Positions 54,490-64,000 of a stretch of DNA of 64,000 nt are shown here, piece by piece (position 1 is the first letter of the stretch; the number at the start of each line of letters is the position of its first letter). The notes under the pieces were generated by a model that was not told the DNA's origin, searched no databases, and was given only the letters and a program-made list of their open reading frames with translations. The translations under genes and the position numbers were made by a program. Source of the DNA: Pseudoalteromonas ostreae (GTDB lineage: Bacteria > Pseudomonadota > Gammaproteobacteria > Enterobacterales > Alteromonadaceae); NCBI RefSeq assembly GCF_018069805.1, contig NZ_JAGPYN010000001.1, positions 186,001 to 250,000 on the forward strand, written 5' to 3'.

Positions 54490-55851
54490 ATGGATACTAG
54501 CCATTGGCGACTTGCCAGACAAAGCCGCGACCATCGTTTTGATGGACTCTTTTTTATCGGTGTTAAAAGCACCGGTATTTATTGTCGGCCAATTTGTCCT
54601 GCCCCAACTGCAAAAGAGCAAAATGTAGAATACTTCCAATATGCGCACAATGCTGCACAGGCTGGATTTCGTCCGTGTATTCGTTGTCGCCCTGACAGTG
54701 CCCCTGGAAGTAGCGCATGGCAAGGAACAAAAACCACAGCGCTGCGAGCCAAGCAGCTGATAGACAGTGACTTAACAACGCAACAAAGCTGTGAACGATT
54801 AGCTGAGCGACTAGGCGTGAGCAGCCGCTATTTAAGGCAGTTATTTCAACAACATTTTGGTATCTCAGTAACTCAGTATCGGCTATTTAATCAGTGCCAT
54901 TTCGCTAAAAAATTATTACAAGAAACAAACCTGTCGGTATCCCAAGTGGCATTTGCAGCGGGCTTTAACAGTATTCGCCGATTTAATGATGCGTTTTTAC
55001 AGCAATTGCATATTTGTCCCTCAAAAATGCGTGGGCAGCACAGTACAAAACATGCGGTGTTGACGCTTAAATTACCTTTTCGGCCCCCTTATAATTGGGT
55101 TGCGTTACAGCAATTTTTAGCGAAGCGATTAATTTCACCTCTCGAATGGCTTGGCGAGACACACTATGGCCGCAGCTTTAAAAATCAGCATTGCCAAGGC
55201 CAGTTTACGGCTGAGTTTGTAGAGCACAAACATCATTTTTTAGTCAGTATTGATATTGATCAGCCACGCTTTTTACAGCCCATTTTAAGTGAAATTCGCA
55301 GAGTCCTCGATTTAGATGCTGATACTGCGCAAATCGAACAACACCTAGCAGCTCAGCTTCAAGGGGCAATTGTGCTAACCCAAGGGCTGCGGTTACCGGG
55401 TATTTGGTCGGTATTCGAGGCGGGTATTCGTGCGGTGCTTGGCCAACAAGTTAGTGTAGCTGCCGCGCATAATTTAGTGACTCAGCTGGTGACTGAACTG
55501 GGCGAACAAGATGGCGAGCGAGTGTATTTTCCAACCCCTGAGGTAGTGGCAAACAGTGAGCTGGCATTTTTTAAAATGCCTCAAGGACGCAAAAATGCGC
55601 TGCGTAATTTAGCGCAATTTTGCGCCGATAACCCTGATTGCCAACAGCTTGATCAATGGCTGCCACTCAAAGGGATTGGACCTTGGACAGTAAACTATGC
55701 AAAATTACGCGGCCAAAGTCAGCCCGATATTTTATTGGCGGGAGATTTAGGCGTAAAGAAAGCGCAAGCGGAGGCAAAACCATTTAATGATGAGCTGTGT
55801 GCGCCATTTCGCTCCTATTTAACCTTTCAACTATGGCAACAGCTAATATGA
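54490..55851 (+). CDS. alkA: AdaA-AlkA fusion: methyl-sensing regulator joined to 3-methyladenine glycosylase
   Basis: A 453-residue DNA-repair protein. The N-terminal Ada domain has the zinc Cys set Cys32, Cys36, Cys63 and Cys66; Cys32 matches the methyl acceptor Cys38 of E. coli Ada. An AraC-type DNA-binding domain follows (about 85-185, LAERLGVSSRYLRQLFQQHF). Then comes an AlkA-like N-terminal domain and the helix-hairpin-helix glycosylase (GIGPWTVNYAKLRG) with the catalytic Asp in LLAGDLGVKKA. It should sense methyl phosphotriesters, activate transcription and excise alkylated bases. It overlaps ogt by four bases. This domain order is common in proteobacteria. Confidence 0.94.
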   Translation: MDTSHWRLARQSRDHRFDGLFFIGVKSTGIYCRPICPAPTAKEQNVEYFQYAHNAAQAGFRPCIRCRPDSAPGSSAWQGTKTTALRAKQLIDSDLTTQQSCERLAERLGVSSRYLRQLFQQHFGISVTQYRLFNQCHFAKKLLQETNLSVSQVAFAAGFNSIRRFNDAFLQQLHICPSKMRGQHSTKHAVLTLKLPFRPPYNWVALQQFLAKRLISPLEWLGETHYGRSFKNQHCQGQFTAEFVEHKHHFLVSIDIDQPRFLQPILSEIRRVLDLDADTAQIEQHLAAQLQGAIVLTQGLRLPGIWSVFEAGIRAVLGQQVSVAAAHNLVTQLVTELGEQDGERVYFPTPEVVANSELAFFKMPQGRKNALRNLAQFCADNPDCQQLDQWLPLKGIGPWTVNYAKLRGQSQPDILLAGDLGVKKAQAEAKPFNDELCAPFRSYLTFQLWQQLI

Positions 55852-56321
55852 CTATTATCCAAACCCGCATACCCAGCCCAATTGATGACATTATTATTCA
55901 AGGTAACCAACACGGGGTGAGTTATGTGGGCTTTTATCCAGTTATAGAGTGCCCAGAAACCCCATTTTCAGAGATTGAGCAGCCACATATTTTAAATTGT
56001 GCTGCGCAGCTTAATGACTACTTTGCAGGTAAGCGAACAACCTTTGATGTCACTCTAGCCACCCATGGTACTGCTTTCCAACAAGCGGTATGGCAAGCGC
56101 TCACCGCAGTGCCATTTGGACAAACGCAAAGTTACTCTGATATTGCGCATGCACTGAGTAATCCCAAAGCTGTGCGAGCGGTCGGTGCCGCGAATGGTAA
56201 AAACCCAATCAGTATTATTGTGCCGTGTCACCGGATCATTGGCGCCAATGGTAAGTTAACTGGCTATGCGGGTGGTTTAGAGCGTAAGCAATGGTTACTT
56301 GAACACGAAGGGATCATTTAA
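55848..56321 (+). CDS. ogt: Methylated-DNA--protein-cysteine methyltransferase
   Basis: A 157-residue suicide repair protein that removes the methyl group from O6-methylguanine. The active-site motif is IIVPCHRIIGANG with the acceptor Cys, followed by GYAGGLERKQWLL. The start at 55848 is chosen because it overlaps the previous stop as ATGA; an in-frame ATG at 55833 would add five residues. Together with the AdaA-AlkA gene it forms a compact alkylation-response operon, probably self-activated by methylated Ada. Confidence 0.95.
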   Translation: MTIIQTRIPSPIDDIIIQGNQHGVSYVGFYPVIECPETPFSEIEQPHILNCAAQLNDYFAGKRTTFDVTLATHGTAFQQAVWQALTAVPFGQTQSYSDIAHALSNPKAVRAVGAANGKNPISIIVPCHRIIGANGKLTGYAGGLERKQWLLEHEGII

Positions 56322-56453
56322 TTATCGCTTAGTTATTAGGAAGCTGTTTTAATCCTGAAGGGTCAATAGATCCCAGTAATGAGTGGGTAAAAAAGGTGGT
56401 GTTCAATCAAGATTAAGGTAGTATTAGCGCATTTTTTCAGGGTAGGCATTTTC

Positions 56454-57044
56454 ATGGCTCAGCTGTACTTTTATTATTCTGCAATGAACGCTGGTAAATC
56501 TACCACGTTATTACAATCGGCATTTAATTATCGTGAACGCGGCATGGAGCCGGTTATTTTAACCGCTGCATTGGATGACCGTGCTGGTGTTGGCATTGTG
56601 TCATCGCGAATTGGCTTACAAGCTGATGCGCATATCTTTGATGCAGAAAAAGATGTGTTTGAACTGATCAAACAACTTAATAGTGAACAGAAACGTCACT
56701 GTGTGCTGGTAGATGAATGTCAGTTTTTATCACGCCAGCAAGTAATGCAATTAACCGATGTGGTTGATGAATTAGGTATACCCGTATTGTGCTACGGCTT
56801 GCGTAATGACTTTAGAGGTGAACTATTTTGTGGCTCGCAGTATTTACTGGCGTGGGCAGATAAGCTGGTTGAACTTAAAACTGTGTGTCATTGTGGGCGT
56901 AAGGCAAATCACGTATTACGTACGGATGAGCAAGGCAAAGCGATTGCCGATGGCAATCAAGTGGAAATTGGCGGCAACGACCGCTATGTATCGGTGTGCC
57001 GCAAACACTATAAAGCTGCGTTAAACATGCAGCGCAGCAGTTAA
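56454..57044 (+). CDS. tdk: Thymidine kinase (type II)
   Basis: A 196-residue enzyme of pyrimidine salvage that phosphorylates thymidine with ATP. The P-loop [10 protein letters not shown] lies near residues 11-20. The DECQFL motif (Walker B and catalytic Glu) follows, then the zinc-lobe cysteines (CHCGRKA and VCRKH). Length is normal. Its last 24 bases overlap the convergent threonine aldolase gene. Confidence 0.96.
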   Translation: MAQLYFYYSAMNAGKSTTLLQSAFNYRERGMEPVILTAALDDRAGVGIVSSRIGLQADAHIFDAEKDVFELIKQLNSEQKRHCVLVDECQFLSRQQVMQLTDVVDELGIPVLCYGLRNDFRGELFCGSQYLLAWADKLVELKTVCHCGRKANHVLRTDEQGKAIADGNQVEIGGNDRYVSVCRKHYKAALNMQRSS

Positions 57045-58034
57045 TTCCGCTATAAATAGTTCAATATCAGCACGATTAACGCCTAAGTGGGTCACTAAAC
57101 GTAAGGTTTTATTCGGGCTGAATAAAACCCCCTTTACTGTTAGCTGCTGTGCCAGCGAGTGAATATCAATAGTATCGGAAACATGGGCGTACACCATGTT
57201 AGTGGTATCTTTTGTTAGGTCGACGTGAAATCCTTCAATTTCATTGAGCCGCTGCGCTAAATAGCGTGCATTGCTATGATCATCTATTAGGCGGGTGACG
57301 TTGTGTTCAAGCGCATAATGCCCCGCAGCCGCCAGCATACCTGCTTGGCGCATACCGCCACCAAGCACTTTTCGCCACCGTCTTGCTTTATTAATAAGTT
57401 CAACAGAGCCAAGCAATAATGACCCAACTGGTGCGCCTAAACCTTTTGATAAACAAATAGACACGGAGTCAAAGTGTTTGGTTATTTCGGTAATATCTAC
57501 CTCAAGCGCAACCGCAGCGTTATAAACGCGAGCACCATCCAAATGCAGTGCTAATTGATGGCTGTGAGTGAACTCACGCGCTTGGGCTAAATAACTTAAT
57601 GGTAGCACTTTACCGCCAATGGTGTTTTCTAAACTGAGTAAGCGGGTATTAGCAAAGTGAAAGTCATTAAGTTTGATAGCGGCACGTATTTTTTCAAAGC
57701 AGAGGCTGCCATCATTTTCATTCTCAATTGGTTGTGGTTGGATTGATCCAAGCACTGCCGCGCCACCGCCTTCAAATTTATAATTGTGTGCATTTTGCCC
57801 GCAAATATACTCATCACCACGTTCGCAATGAGCCATTAATGCTAATAAATTTGCTTGGGTGCCGGAGCTGCAAAATAGGGCGCTGGCAAAGCCGTGACAC
57901 TGTGCAGCAAATGCTTCAAGCGCATTAACACTGGGATCATCGCCATACACATCGTCACCTAAAGGGGCGTTGAACATAATTTCGCGCATTTTAGCGCAGG
58001 GCTTAGTAACAGTATCAGAACGAAAATCAATCAT
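57021..58034 (-). CDS. ltaE: Low-specificity L-threonine aldolase
   Basis: A 337-residue PLP enzyme that splits L-threonine or L-allo-threonine to glycine and acetaldehyde. It begins [13 protein letters not shown], the family signature. The PLP lysine lies in [14 protein letters not shown], and the GDDVYGDDP and [11 protein letters not shown] motifs are present. The start at 58034 has AGGAGG 6 bases upstream; an upstream ATG (58064) would extend into rlmF and is not used. It follows rlmF by 8 bases on the same strand. Confidence 0.95.
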   Translation of the reverse strand: MIDFRSDTVTKPCAKMREIMFNAPLGDDVYGDDPSVNALEAFAAQCHGFASALFCSSGTQANLLALMAHCERGDEYICGQNAHNYKFEGGGAAVLGSIQPQPIENENDGSLCFEKIRAAIKLNDFHFANTRLLSLENTIGGKVLPLSYLAQAREFTHSHQLALHLDGARVYNAAVALEVDITEITKHFDSVSICLSKGLGAPVGSLLLGSVELINKARRWRKVLGGGMRQAGMLAAAGHYALEHNVTRLIDDHSNARYLAQRLNEIEGFHVDLTKDTTNMVYAHVSDTIDIHSLAQQLTVKGVLFSPNKTLRLVTHLGVNRADIELFIAELTAALHV

Positions 58035-58042
58035 GGTGCCTC

Positions 58043-58978
58043 CTAGGCTGTAAATTGTTGGCAAATTTCTTCGCGGGTGGCTTGATCAAAGTAGCTCCAT
58101 GCAATAAAGCGGCTCACTTTTTGCCCTTGTGCCATCTCTACTACTTTTACTTCGGCAACAGGCTGTTTTTGCAACTGTGCTTGTAGTGCAGGTAAAGTGT
58201 CTTTCTTAGATACCAGCGATGTAAACCACAAACATTGCTGTGCGAATTGCTCACTTTCGATAATCATATTAACAATAAATTGCTGCTCGCCACCTTCACA
58301 CCATAACTCATTATGTTGACCGCCAAAATTAAGGGTTTTGCTAGGGCTTTTGCCTAAATTCTTCCATTTACGTTCACTGCCTTTGTTAGCCTCTTCAGCA
58401 CTTGCGTGAAATGGTGGGTTACACAGTGTTAAGTGAAATAGATCTTTGCTATTTATAACACCTTTAAAAATCTGCTGTGGATTTTTTTGCTGTTTAATGG
58501 TGATTTTACGTTGGTTAAATTGAGCGACTTGTTTGGCTATGCTAACTGCCACAGGGTCAATATCACTGCCTGTAAAATGCCAGTTGTATTCATGGCTGCC
58601 TGTAAGCGGGTAAACAAGATTTGCACCAGTGCCAATATCTAATACCTTTACGTGTTTGCCAGTTGGGATCAGCGCGTTATTATCAGCGGCTAATAAATCA
58701 GCAAGGTAGTGAATATAGTCAACTCGACCAGGAATGGGCGGGCAAAGGTAACCAGCGGGAAGCTCCCAAAATTCAACATCATAATAAGCTTTTAACAGCG
58801 CTTGATTGAGTGTTTTAACTGCCTGCTCATCACTAAAATCAATACTCTCAGTGCCATTTGGAGTGATCACTATATAGGGCTTTAACGCAGCCACTTGGCA
58901 CGCTAGATACGCTAAGTCATAACCTTGATTATGGCGATTGCGAGGATGTAGTTTTGATTTTAATGGCGTTGATTTCAT
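58043..58978 (-). CDS. rlmF: 23S rRNA (adenine-1618-N6)-methyltransferase
   Basis: A 311-residue SAM-dependent methyltransferase of the RlmF/YbiN family, which modifies A1618 of 23S rRNA. It starts with the family pattern [13 protein letters not shown]. The SAM-binding motif is [14 protein letters not shown], and the catalytic motif NPPF is in [15 protein letters not shown]. Length is normal. It is the first gene of a two-gene unit with ltaE; the two have no obvious functional link. Confidence 0.95.
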   Translation of the reverse strand: MKSTPLKSKLHPRNRHNQGYDLAYLACQVAALKPYIVITPNGTESIDFSDEQAVKTLNQALLKAYYDVEFWELPAGYLCPPIPGRVDYIHYLADLLAADNNALIPTGKHVKVLDIGTGANLVYPLTGSHEYNWHFTGSDIDPVAVSIAKQVAQFNQRKITIKQQKNPQQIFKGVINSKDLFHLTLCNPPFHASAEEANKGSERKWKNLGKSPSKTLNFGGQHNELWCEGGEQQFIVNMIIESEQFAQQCLWFTSLVSKKDTLPALQAQLQKQPVAEVKVVEMAQGQKVSRFIAWSYFDQATREEICQQFTA

Positions 58979-59102
58979 AACAGATAATTAGCTTAGCAAA
59001 CAAAAAAGTTATTTTACCAGAGAAATACATTAGCGTGTGATCTTGTTTGAAATACTGGTAGGATGAGTTACGGTTCAATAACAATGACAACAAGGAACTG
59101 AA

Positions 59103-60017
59103 ATGCTGATTGTACAAGAGTCGGTGTTTATAAAACTCACCGAGCAGCAAACACTGCACATGCGTAGAATAGCCGATACCAGCAAAACAACAGGGCCTGC
59201 GGTATTCTTTATGCATGGTGCTGTGGAAAATGGCAAAATATTTTATACCTATTCGAATAAGGGCTTAGCCCCTTTTTTAGCTGAGCAAGGCTACGTGTGC
59301 TATGTGGCTGATCTACGTGGCCGTGGTGACAGTAAACCCGCTATTTCAAGGCATGCTCACTATGGCCAAACCGAAGCCATTATTGAAGATATCCCCGCTT
59401 TTATCGCTAAAATTACCGAGCGTGAGGGTAAACCACCGGCCTATTGGGTAGCCCACTCGTGGGGAGGGGTATTGATGAACAGTGTGTTTGCGCGTTTCCC
59501 ACAGTATATCAATGATGTAAAAGCATGTGCTTACTTTGGCACTAAACGCTCACTTTATAATCATCATCCACAAAAGTACCTACAAGGAAATTTGATTTGG
59601 TATTTTTTAGCGCCAATACTGGCTAAAAAACATGGTTATTTACCCGCAAAAAGTCTCAAGTGGGGCAGTGATGATGAAACTCAAAAATCTCATTATCAAA
59701 GTATGCAATGGGCTAAACGTAAACCATGGTTAGATAGCGATGACGGGTTTGATTACGCGCAAGCTGTAGCTGGCTTAAGCTTGCCACCGACCTTACACAT
59801 TGGTGGGGTGAAAGATAAAGCACTTGCACAGCAAGTTGATATTGAAAAATTTATTGCCGAGTCAGGAGTCGGTATTCAACACCTGCAAATGTACGGGAAA
59901 AAACACGGCCATCAATATGATTACGATCATATTAATATGCTAACGCACGCCTGTGCTAAAGCAGATCAATTTAAGGATCTAGTGGCGTGGTTTGAGCGTT
60001 ATTCAGCAACGCCTTAA
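59103..60017 (+). CDS. Alpha/beta hydrolase
   Basis: A 304-residue alpha/beta-fold hydrolase. The nucleophile elbow reads VAHSWGGV, with an oxyanion-loop candidate FFMHGAVENG before it and DLRGRGDS as in lysophospholipase-like members. A late His in KKHGHQYDYDHIN is the likely catalytic His. Substrate unknown; esterase or lysophospholipase activity is the family expectation. AAGGA precedes the ATG. Its last 47 bases overlap the convergent sulfotransferase gene. Confidence 0.88.
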   Translation: MLIVQESVFIKLTEQQTLHMRRIADTSKTTGPAVFFMHGAVENGKIFYTYSNKGLAPFLAEQGYVCYVADLRGRGDSKPAISRHAHYGQTEAIIEDIPAFIAKITEREGKPPAYWVAHSWGGVLMNSVFARFPQYINDVKACAYFGTKRSLYNHHPQKYLQGNLIWYFLAPILAKKHGYLPAKSLKWGSDDETQKSHYQSMQWAKRKPWLDSDDGFDYAQAVAGLSLPPTLHIGGVKDKALAQQVDIEKFIAESGVGIQHLQMYGKKHGHQYDYDHINMLTHACAKADQFKDLVAWFERYSATP

Positions 60018-61425
60018 GAGGTATTTCAAAACGTTTCCAGCGCTCTATCGCACGGTTATGTAGCGGTTTTCGTACTGCGGCTTTGCTAAGCGTGGTAACT
60101 GGGTTTTTTGATTTATAAAAGTCTAAACATTGTTCTTCAAATGTGGTATCTAAAAATGTAAATACGCTTTTTAACGTATCGTGCGGCTCGCTGATCAGTT
60201 GCTCATAATGAACAGCTAAGATAGCCGTCGGTATTGCTTGTTGCCAATGCGTCATCAAACCTTGGTATAAATCAAAGTAACGCTTAAATTCAGGTAATGA
60301 GCAAAAATAAGGTTCATTTTCTGCAAAGTAATTACTATACACGGACCAAGCTGTGGCATTAAAATCGCGCTGCAAGTTAATAAACTTAGCATTTGGAAAC
60401 AATAAATAAATAAGCCCTAACGATTGATAATTTGAGGGTAATTTATTGATCATAAACGCCCGAATAGGTTTTGCTTGTTTTAACCGTGCGGTATAAATAG
60501 CCCGCGCTTGCTCAATAAGTTGTGGGGTGAGTGCGCTAATACATTCAGGGTAGGGCAACTTGGTTTGTTGCTCTATGAATGCGACAACTTGCGAGCTAAT
60601 ACAGCGGTCTTCGCCAAGGCTTGCAAACTCGCTATGTGAAGCTAACATTTGTTCTAATAATGTAGAACCACTGCGTGGCATGCCAATAATAAAGATGGGT
60701 GTGACAGTACCTGTAAACCCTGACTTGACAGTAGTAAATAAGCTCTTTGGGTTGTAGCGCATAATACTTTGATAAAACGGCGTTAATTGTTCAGTGTTGA
60801 AATTACTCAATTGCAGCTGCAATTTATTGGCTAGTTGGTAATAATTTACAGCTTGCTCTATATCATCAAGTTGATCATAACTTTTTGCCAAGGCGTAATA
60901 ACACACCATTTTTAAACGTAAATTATTGGTTTGTGTCAGTAAATGGTGCAAATTACTGATGTAGTTATGTTGTTTATCAAAGCGACCAAGTTGCACTAAT
61001 TCAAATAAAATATACGCCGAAACTGGGTACAAGCCGATGCTTAACGCTTGGGAAAAGGTAGTATGTGCTTTATCTAATTCGCCATGGGTTAAATAATGTT
61101 GTGCAAGATAATAGTGTGGCTCTGGGTTATGGCTGGCAATGCTTTTTGCATACTCCAGTACCGTTAATGCATCATTTGGCGAATTAACGCCATTAAATGC
61201 ATCGGCTAAGGCATGCAGTGGCTCCAACATATTAGGCAGGCGTTCGCAGCTTCTTTGTAGTAAATAAACCGCAGCATCAAAACGCTCTAAGCGCAGCGCA
61301 ATCCGGCCTAAACCAAATAGTGCTTCACCATTTTGGGGATCACTTTCAAGTATGGTTTTATAGTGAAACTCCGCTTCTTGGAGTTTATTGTCGGCAAGTA
61401 GTTGGTTAGCTTTTTTTAGCAACAT
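59971..61425 (-). CDS. TPR-repeat sulfotransferase
   Basis: A 484-residue protein with N-terminal TPR repeats (about 1-215, opening LLKKANQLLADNKLQEAEFHY) and a C-terminal sulfotransferase domain. The PAPS-binding loop is IFIIGMPRSGSTLLEQML (near residues 248-265), and a second phosphate-binding region reads NATAWSVYSNYF. Such proteins often sit next to TonB receptors in Alteromonadales, as here, and are thought to sulfate a peptide or other substrate, which is not known. A terminator lies between it and the receptor, so co-expression would need read-through or its own promoter. Confidence 0.9.
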   Translation of the reverse strand: MLLKKANQLLADNKLQEAEFHYKTILESDPQNGEALFGLGRIALRLERFDAAVYLLQRSCERLPNMLEPLHALADAFNGVNSPNDALTVLEYAKSIASHNPEPHYYLAQHYLTHGELDKAHTTFSQALSIGLYPVSAYILFELVQLGRFDKQHNYISNLHHLLTQTNNLRLKMVCYYALAKSYDQLDDIEQAVNYYQLANKLQLQLSNFNTEQLTPFYQSIMRYNPKSLFTTVKSGFTGTVTPIFIIGMPRSGSTLLEQMLASHSEFASLGEDRCISSQVVAFIEQQTKLPYPECISALTPQLIEQARAIYTARLKQAKPIRAFMINKLPSNYQSLGLIYLLFPNAKFINLQRDFNATAWSVYSNYFAENEPYFCSLPEFKRYFDLYQGLMTHWQQAIPTAILAVHYEQLISEPHDTLKSVFTFLDTTFEEQCLDFYKSKNPVTTLSKAAVRKPLHNRAIERWKRFEIPLKALLNNAQTTPLDP

Positions 61426-61482
61426 GCATCACTTTTTTTATTTTTTAGTTACTAGATTTATTATTTGGGTATAGCACGAAAA

Positions 61483-61509
61483 AGGCGAAATGTCTTGAGC
61501 ATTTCGCCT
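61483..61509 (-). terminator. Intrinsic terminator after the TonB receptor gene
   Basis: On the minus strand AGGCGAAATG (61509-61500) pairs with CATTTCGCCT (61492-61483) around a seven-base loop and is followed by TTTTTCG. This is a good factor-independent terminator 24 bases past the receptor stop. Confidence 0.8.
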
Positions 61510-61532
61510 ATCTTTTCAATGCTTAGCTACGT

Positions 61533-64000
61533 TTAAAAAGTATACGTTGCTTTGGCATAATAGAAGCCGCCGTTAATACCGTATGGCGAGGTTTCATAAT
61601 ATTTACCACCCCAGTTATTATTAGGTGCAACGGTAAAATCAAGTTTCTCTGCTTCTTGGTCGAGCAGGTTTTGTGCGCCGACTGAGAAACTAATCGAATC
61701 ATTCAAAAAGTAAGTCACTTCAGCGTCGAGAGTAATTGCTGCATCAGCTGTTTTTGCTGTAGCATCATAATCGACATGCACACCTTGGTATTCACCAAAA
61801 TAATTTGCACGAGTAAACATTGAGAAACTTTCCCATTGCTGTGACCAGCTAAGTGTACCACGGTGATTTGGTAAGTCATTTTCTAGTCGGCTTACCTTAA
61901 ACGCCCCAGTAATATCAGTTGAACGAGTAACCTCTGTTTCATTCCAGTTGTACGCTAAACTAAATGTTGAACTACCACCGAGTAAATCTGTGGCGTAATT
62001 TGCTACAAAGTCTACACCTTGAGTCGTAGTATCAAAGTCATTAGTAAAGAAGCTTACTTGCGCTAGGCTTTGTACGTTGGGCACGCCAGCGGCTTCGAGG
62101 GTGTCTTTATCTGATTGGCTTAGCTCGATTTTTTCAGATTGACTAATACGGTCATCAACTTGGATATTGTAATAATCAATAGTTAGAAATACCTCACCTA
62201 TGGTATATACAGCGCCAAAGGTATAGCTTTTCGATTCTTCAGGCTCAAGCTCTGTCCCTCCTAACTGTACCGCAATTGGATTGGTTGGGGGTAATAAAGC
62301 GGAGTCAACCAGCACACCACTGCTGAGGTTTGTTTGCACGTTACTGACATTGGCTTGGCCAACTGTCGGTGCCCGAAAGCCGGAACTTATTGAACCACGA
62401 ACGTTTAAATCATCGGTTAAGTGGTATTGAGCCATTAATTTATAATTAACAGTAGAGCCAAAGCTATCGTAGTCTTCATAGCGCAACGCTAAGCCCATTA
62501 AAAACTCCTCAGTAAATGGAGCCTCAATATCAACATAAGCGGCGTAGTTGCGACGAGTATATTCACCAGCATCAGATGGTTTAAAACCTGGAAAACCATT
62601 TGAACCGATACCAAAGCCTTGCTCTGTCAGTGGGCCTGCTGTAAATGATGCCACATCACCAGAGGTAACGGTAAAAGTTTCTTCGTGCCATTCAAGGCCA
62701 GCGGCTATGTTTACATCGTATGCTAGATCAAAATCAAAGCCTTTTGATAAATCAAAGTTAAAGTTTTTCTCTAATTGCGAATATTTACCAGGGCTAAAAT
62801 CACGCGGACTATCAGGGCCCAACGACGCATTAACAGTATCGTAAATAAAGTAACGAGATTCATTAAAGCCGACCGTGCCACTTATATCGTAGTACGCTCC
62901 TTCTAACATACCACCAGTGAACTCGCCTTTAGTACCTATTGTAAGTGAGGTATCTGTAATGTTGCCACCAAAGTTAGGCGTAAAACCGCCAGGTAATGTT
63001 TGGTTAAAGGCAAAGCAATTTGCAGCACTTAGAGAATCTATAGCAGCTTGATCTGGTGCACCATTTGCTTGCAGTTCGACAAGAGGACAGTTTATTTGTT
63101 GATCATATCCATCCAATGAAGCGACTAACACTGTTGGAGTTGCCTCATCCCACAGCTTTTGAGCTGCTGGATTATCATCACCAGGGCGACGCATATTTGT
63201 ACCATTGACATCACGAATTGTTCCGCCATACACACCTGGACGAGTTGTTGGGTTACGATAGTAAAAACCACCGCGAACATCACGCTCTGAGTAGTTACCA
63301 AACATATAAAAATCGGAATTTTTAGTTAGTTCAAGGCCGACATTACCAAAAATAGAGATATCGTCATCAACTTCTGGTGCTCCCCATACTTGTGTGATAG
63401 GAGCTATGTTGGGTACGCCGGCCAAAGCAAGGGCTGCTGCATCAGGGCGTTGCACTGAGCGACTCGTTGCATCCGCTGTTTTATATTGAAAACTTAAATT
63501 AGCGAAGCCATTGTCGGTAAATGGTAAACCAATATTACCGGAAATTTGTGTCGTGTCACCGTCGCCTTCATAGTATTGCCCTTGGCGTACTTCAAAACTA
63601 CCGCCTTCAGAGGCATCCTTAAGTACAAAGTTAATAACCCCAGCAATTGCATCTGAACCATACTGTGCTGCTGCGCCATCTCGTAGTACTTCAACTTGTT
63701 TCAGTGCGATACTAGGAATAACGGAAATGTCTGCACCCTGTGCGCCATCGTTTATGCCGCCACCTAAAAAGGCTATAACCGAGGCTCTATGACGGCGTTT
63801 GCCATTGAGTAATATCAATGTACTGTCAGACGGTAAGCCTCGCAAGTTCGCTGGGCGAACTAAAGATGCTGCATCACTAATAGGCATTGAATGTACGTTT
63901 AATGATGGAATTGAGCCTTTTAATAACTCGAGCATATCCGTATTACCAGATTTACCAAGTTCTTCACCGCCGATGATATCGATAGGTACTGGTGAATCAC
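61533..64000 (-). CDS. TonB-dependent receptor, 5' partial
   Basis: An outer-membrane receptor whose N-terminus lies beyond the right edge. The frame stays open to base 64000, with PVPIDIIGGEELGKSG before the first internal Met, typical of the plug start. The plug contains RPANLRGLPSDSTLILLNGKR and VEVLRDGAAAQYGSDAIAGVINFVLK. This style belongs to large TonB receptors for peptides, sugars or other organics rather than classic siderophores. The barrel has an inserted loop with two Cys (INCPLVE and NCFAFNQ, residues around 270-310) and ends GGFYYAKATYTF. The substrate is unknown. No regulatory region is visible. Confidence 0.93.
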   Translation of the reverse strand, partial: DSPVPIDIIGGEELGKSGNTDMLELLKGSIPSLNVHSMPISDAASLVRPANLRGLPSDSTLILLNGKRRHRASVIAFLGGGINDGAQGADISVIPSIALKQVEVLRDGAAAQYGSDAIAGVINFVLKDASEGGSFEVRQGQYYEGDGDTTQISGNIGLPFTDNGFANLSFQYKTADATSRSVQRPDAAALALAGVPNIAPITQVWGAPEVDDDISIFGNVGLELTKNSDFYMFGNYSERDVRGGFYYRNPTTRPGVYGGTIRDVNGTNMRRPGDDNPAAQKLWDEATPTVLVASLDGYDQQINCPLVELQANGAPDQAAIDSLSAANCFAFNQTLPGGFTPNFGGNITDTSLTIGTKGEFTGGMLEGAYYDISGTVGFNESRYFIYDTVNASLGPDSPRDFSPGKYSQLEKNFNFDLSKGFDFDLAYDVNIAAGLEWHEETFTVTSGDVASFTAGPLTEQGFGIGSNGFPGFKPSDAGEYTRRNYAAYVDIEAPFTEEFLMGLALRYEDYDSFGSTVNYKLMAQYHLTDDLNVRGSISSGFRAPTVGQANVSNVQTNLSSGVLVDSALLPPTNPIAVQLGGTELEPEESKSYTFGAVYTIGEVFLTIDYYNIQVDDRISQSEKIELSQSDKDTLEAAGVPNVQSLAQVSFFTNDFDTTTQGVDFVANYATDLLGGSSTFSLAYNWNETEVTRSTDITGAFKVSRLENDLPNHRGTLSWSQQWESFSMFTRANYFGEYQGVHVDYDATAKTADAAITLDAEVTYFLNDSISFSVGAQNLLDQEAEKLDFTVAPNNNWGGKYYETSPYGINGGFYYAKATYTF

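Noticed and set aside
55797..55847. Longer N-terminus for ogt
   Set aside because: It would lie inside the AlkA frame; the ATG at 55848 gives the normal family length and an ATGA overlap.
58035..58064. Upstream ATG start for ltaE giving ten extra residues
   Set aside because: The family begins at [10 protein letters not shown], which has a strong AGGAGG just upstream; the extension overlaps rlmF.

Overview
The window looks like a marine gammaproteobacterium of the order Alteromonadales, most probably Pseudoalteromonas or a close relative. The reasons are moderate-to-low G+C, many hybrid histidine kinases and c-di-GMP enzymes, several TonB-dependent receptors, a Bfd/two-subunit bacterioferritin locus, and short intergenic inverted repeats ending in ATACCAATCG. 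This placement is inference from gene content; no marker gene such as rRNA is present. No tRNA or rRNA gene was seen.

Region 1 (1-10246) is a type I-C CRISPR-Cas locus: cas3 (5' end outside the window), cas5c, cas8c, cas7, cas4, cas1, cas2, an AT-rich leader, and an array of 34 identical 32-bp repeats with 33 spacers. cas5c carries a run of 11 G inside its coding sequence. Region 2 (10247-20532) holds a repeat-rich intergenic stretch, a GAF-GGDEF cyclase, a cation diffusion facilitator with an altered metal site, a hybrid histidine kinase, and a 1512-residue propeller-PAS-GGDEF-EAL protein.

Region 3 (20659-25475) has a cysteine hydrolase, a Fur-box-preceded siderophore receptor with a PepSY membrane partner, and an MneA/GDT1-type manganese exporter behind a yybP-ykoY manganese riboswitch. 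Region 4 (25751-35916) is the most unusual part. Five same-strand genes encode REC-PAS-GGDEF-EAL, REC-GGDEF, a Tat-exported PotD-like solute-binding protein without any ABC transporter genes, a hybrid kinase with REC, and a hybrid kinase with REC and Hpt. I infer a periplasmic ligand-sensing phosphorelay that sets c-di-GMP.

Region 5 (35961-41567) contains a MITE-like element, bfd, two complementary bacterioferritin subunits (one heme-type, one ferroxidase-type), a Fur-box-preceded TonB receptor, a small membrane protein, an open frame lacking a start codon, and a second cation diffusion facilitator. Region 6 (41725-47796) is a heavy-metal efflux operon: a small His/Cys-rich protein followed by CzcC-, CzcB- and CzcA-like proteins. 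Region 7 (47904-64000) has a 1582-residue hybrid kinase, an acetyltransferase, a Fur-box-preceded small protein plus Mn superoxide dismutase, an AdaA-AlkA fusion overlapping ogt, tdk, ltaE, rlmF, an alpha/beta hydrolase, a TPR-sulfotransferase, and a TonB receptor that runs off the right edge.

Recurring themes are iron and manganese homeostasis (candidate Fur boxes, riboswitch, Bfr, Sod), divalent-metal efflux, and signalling by phosphorelay and c-di-GMP.
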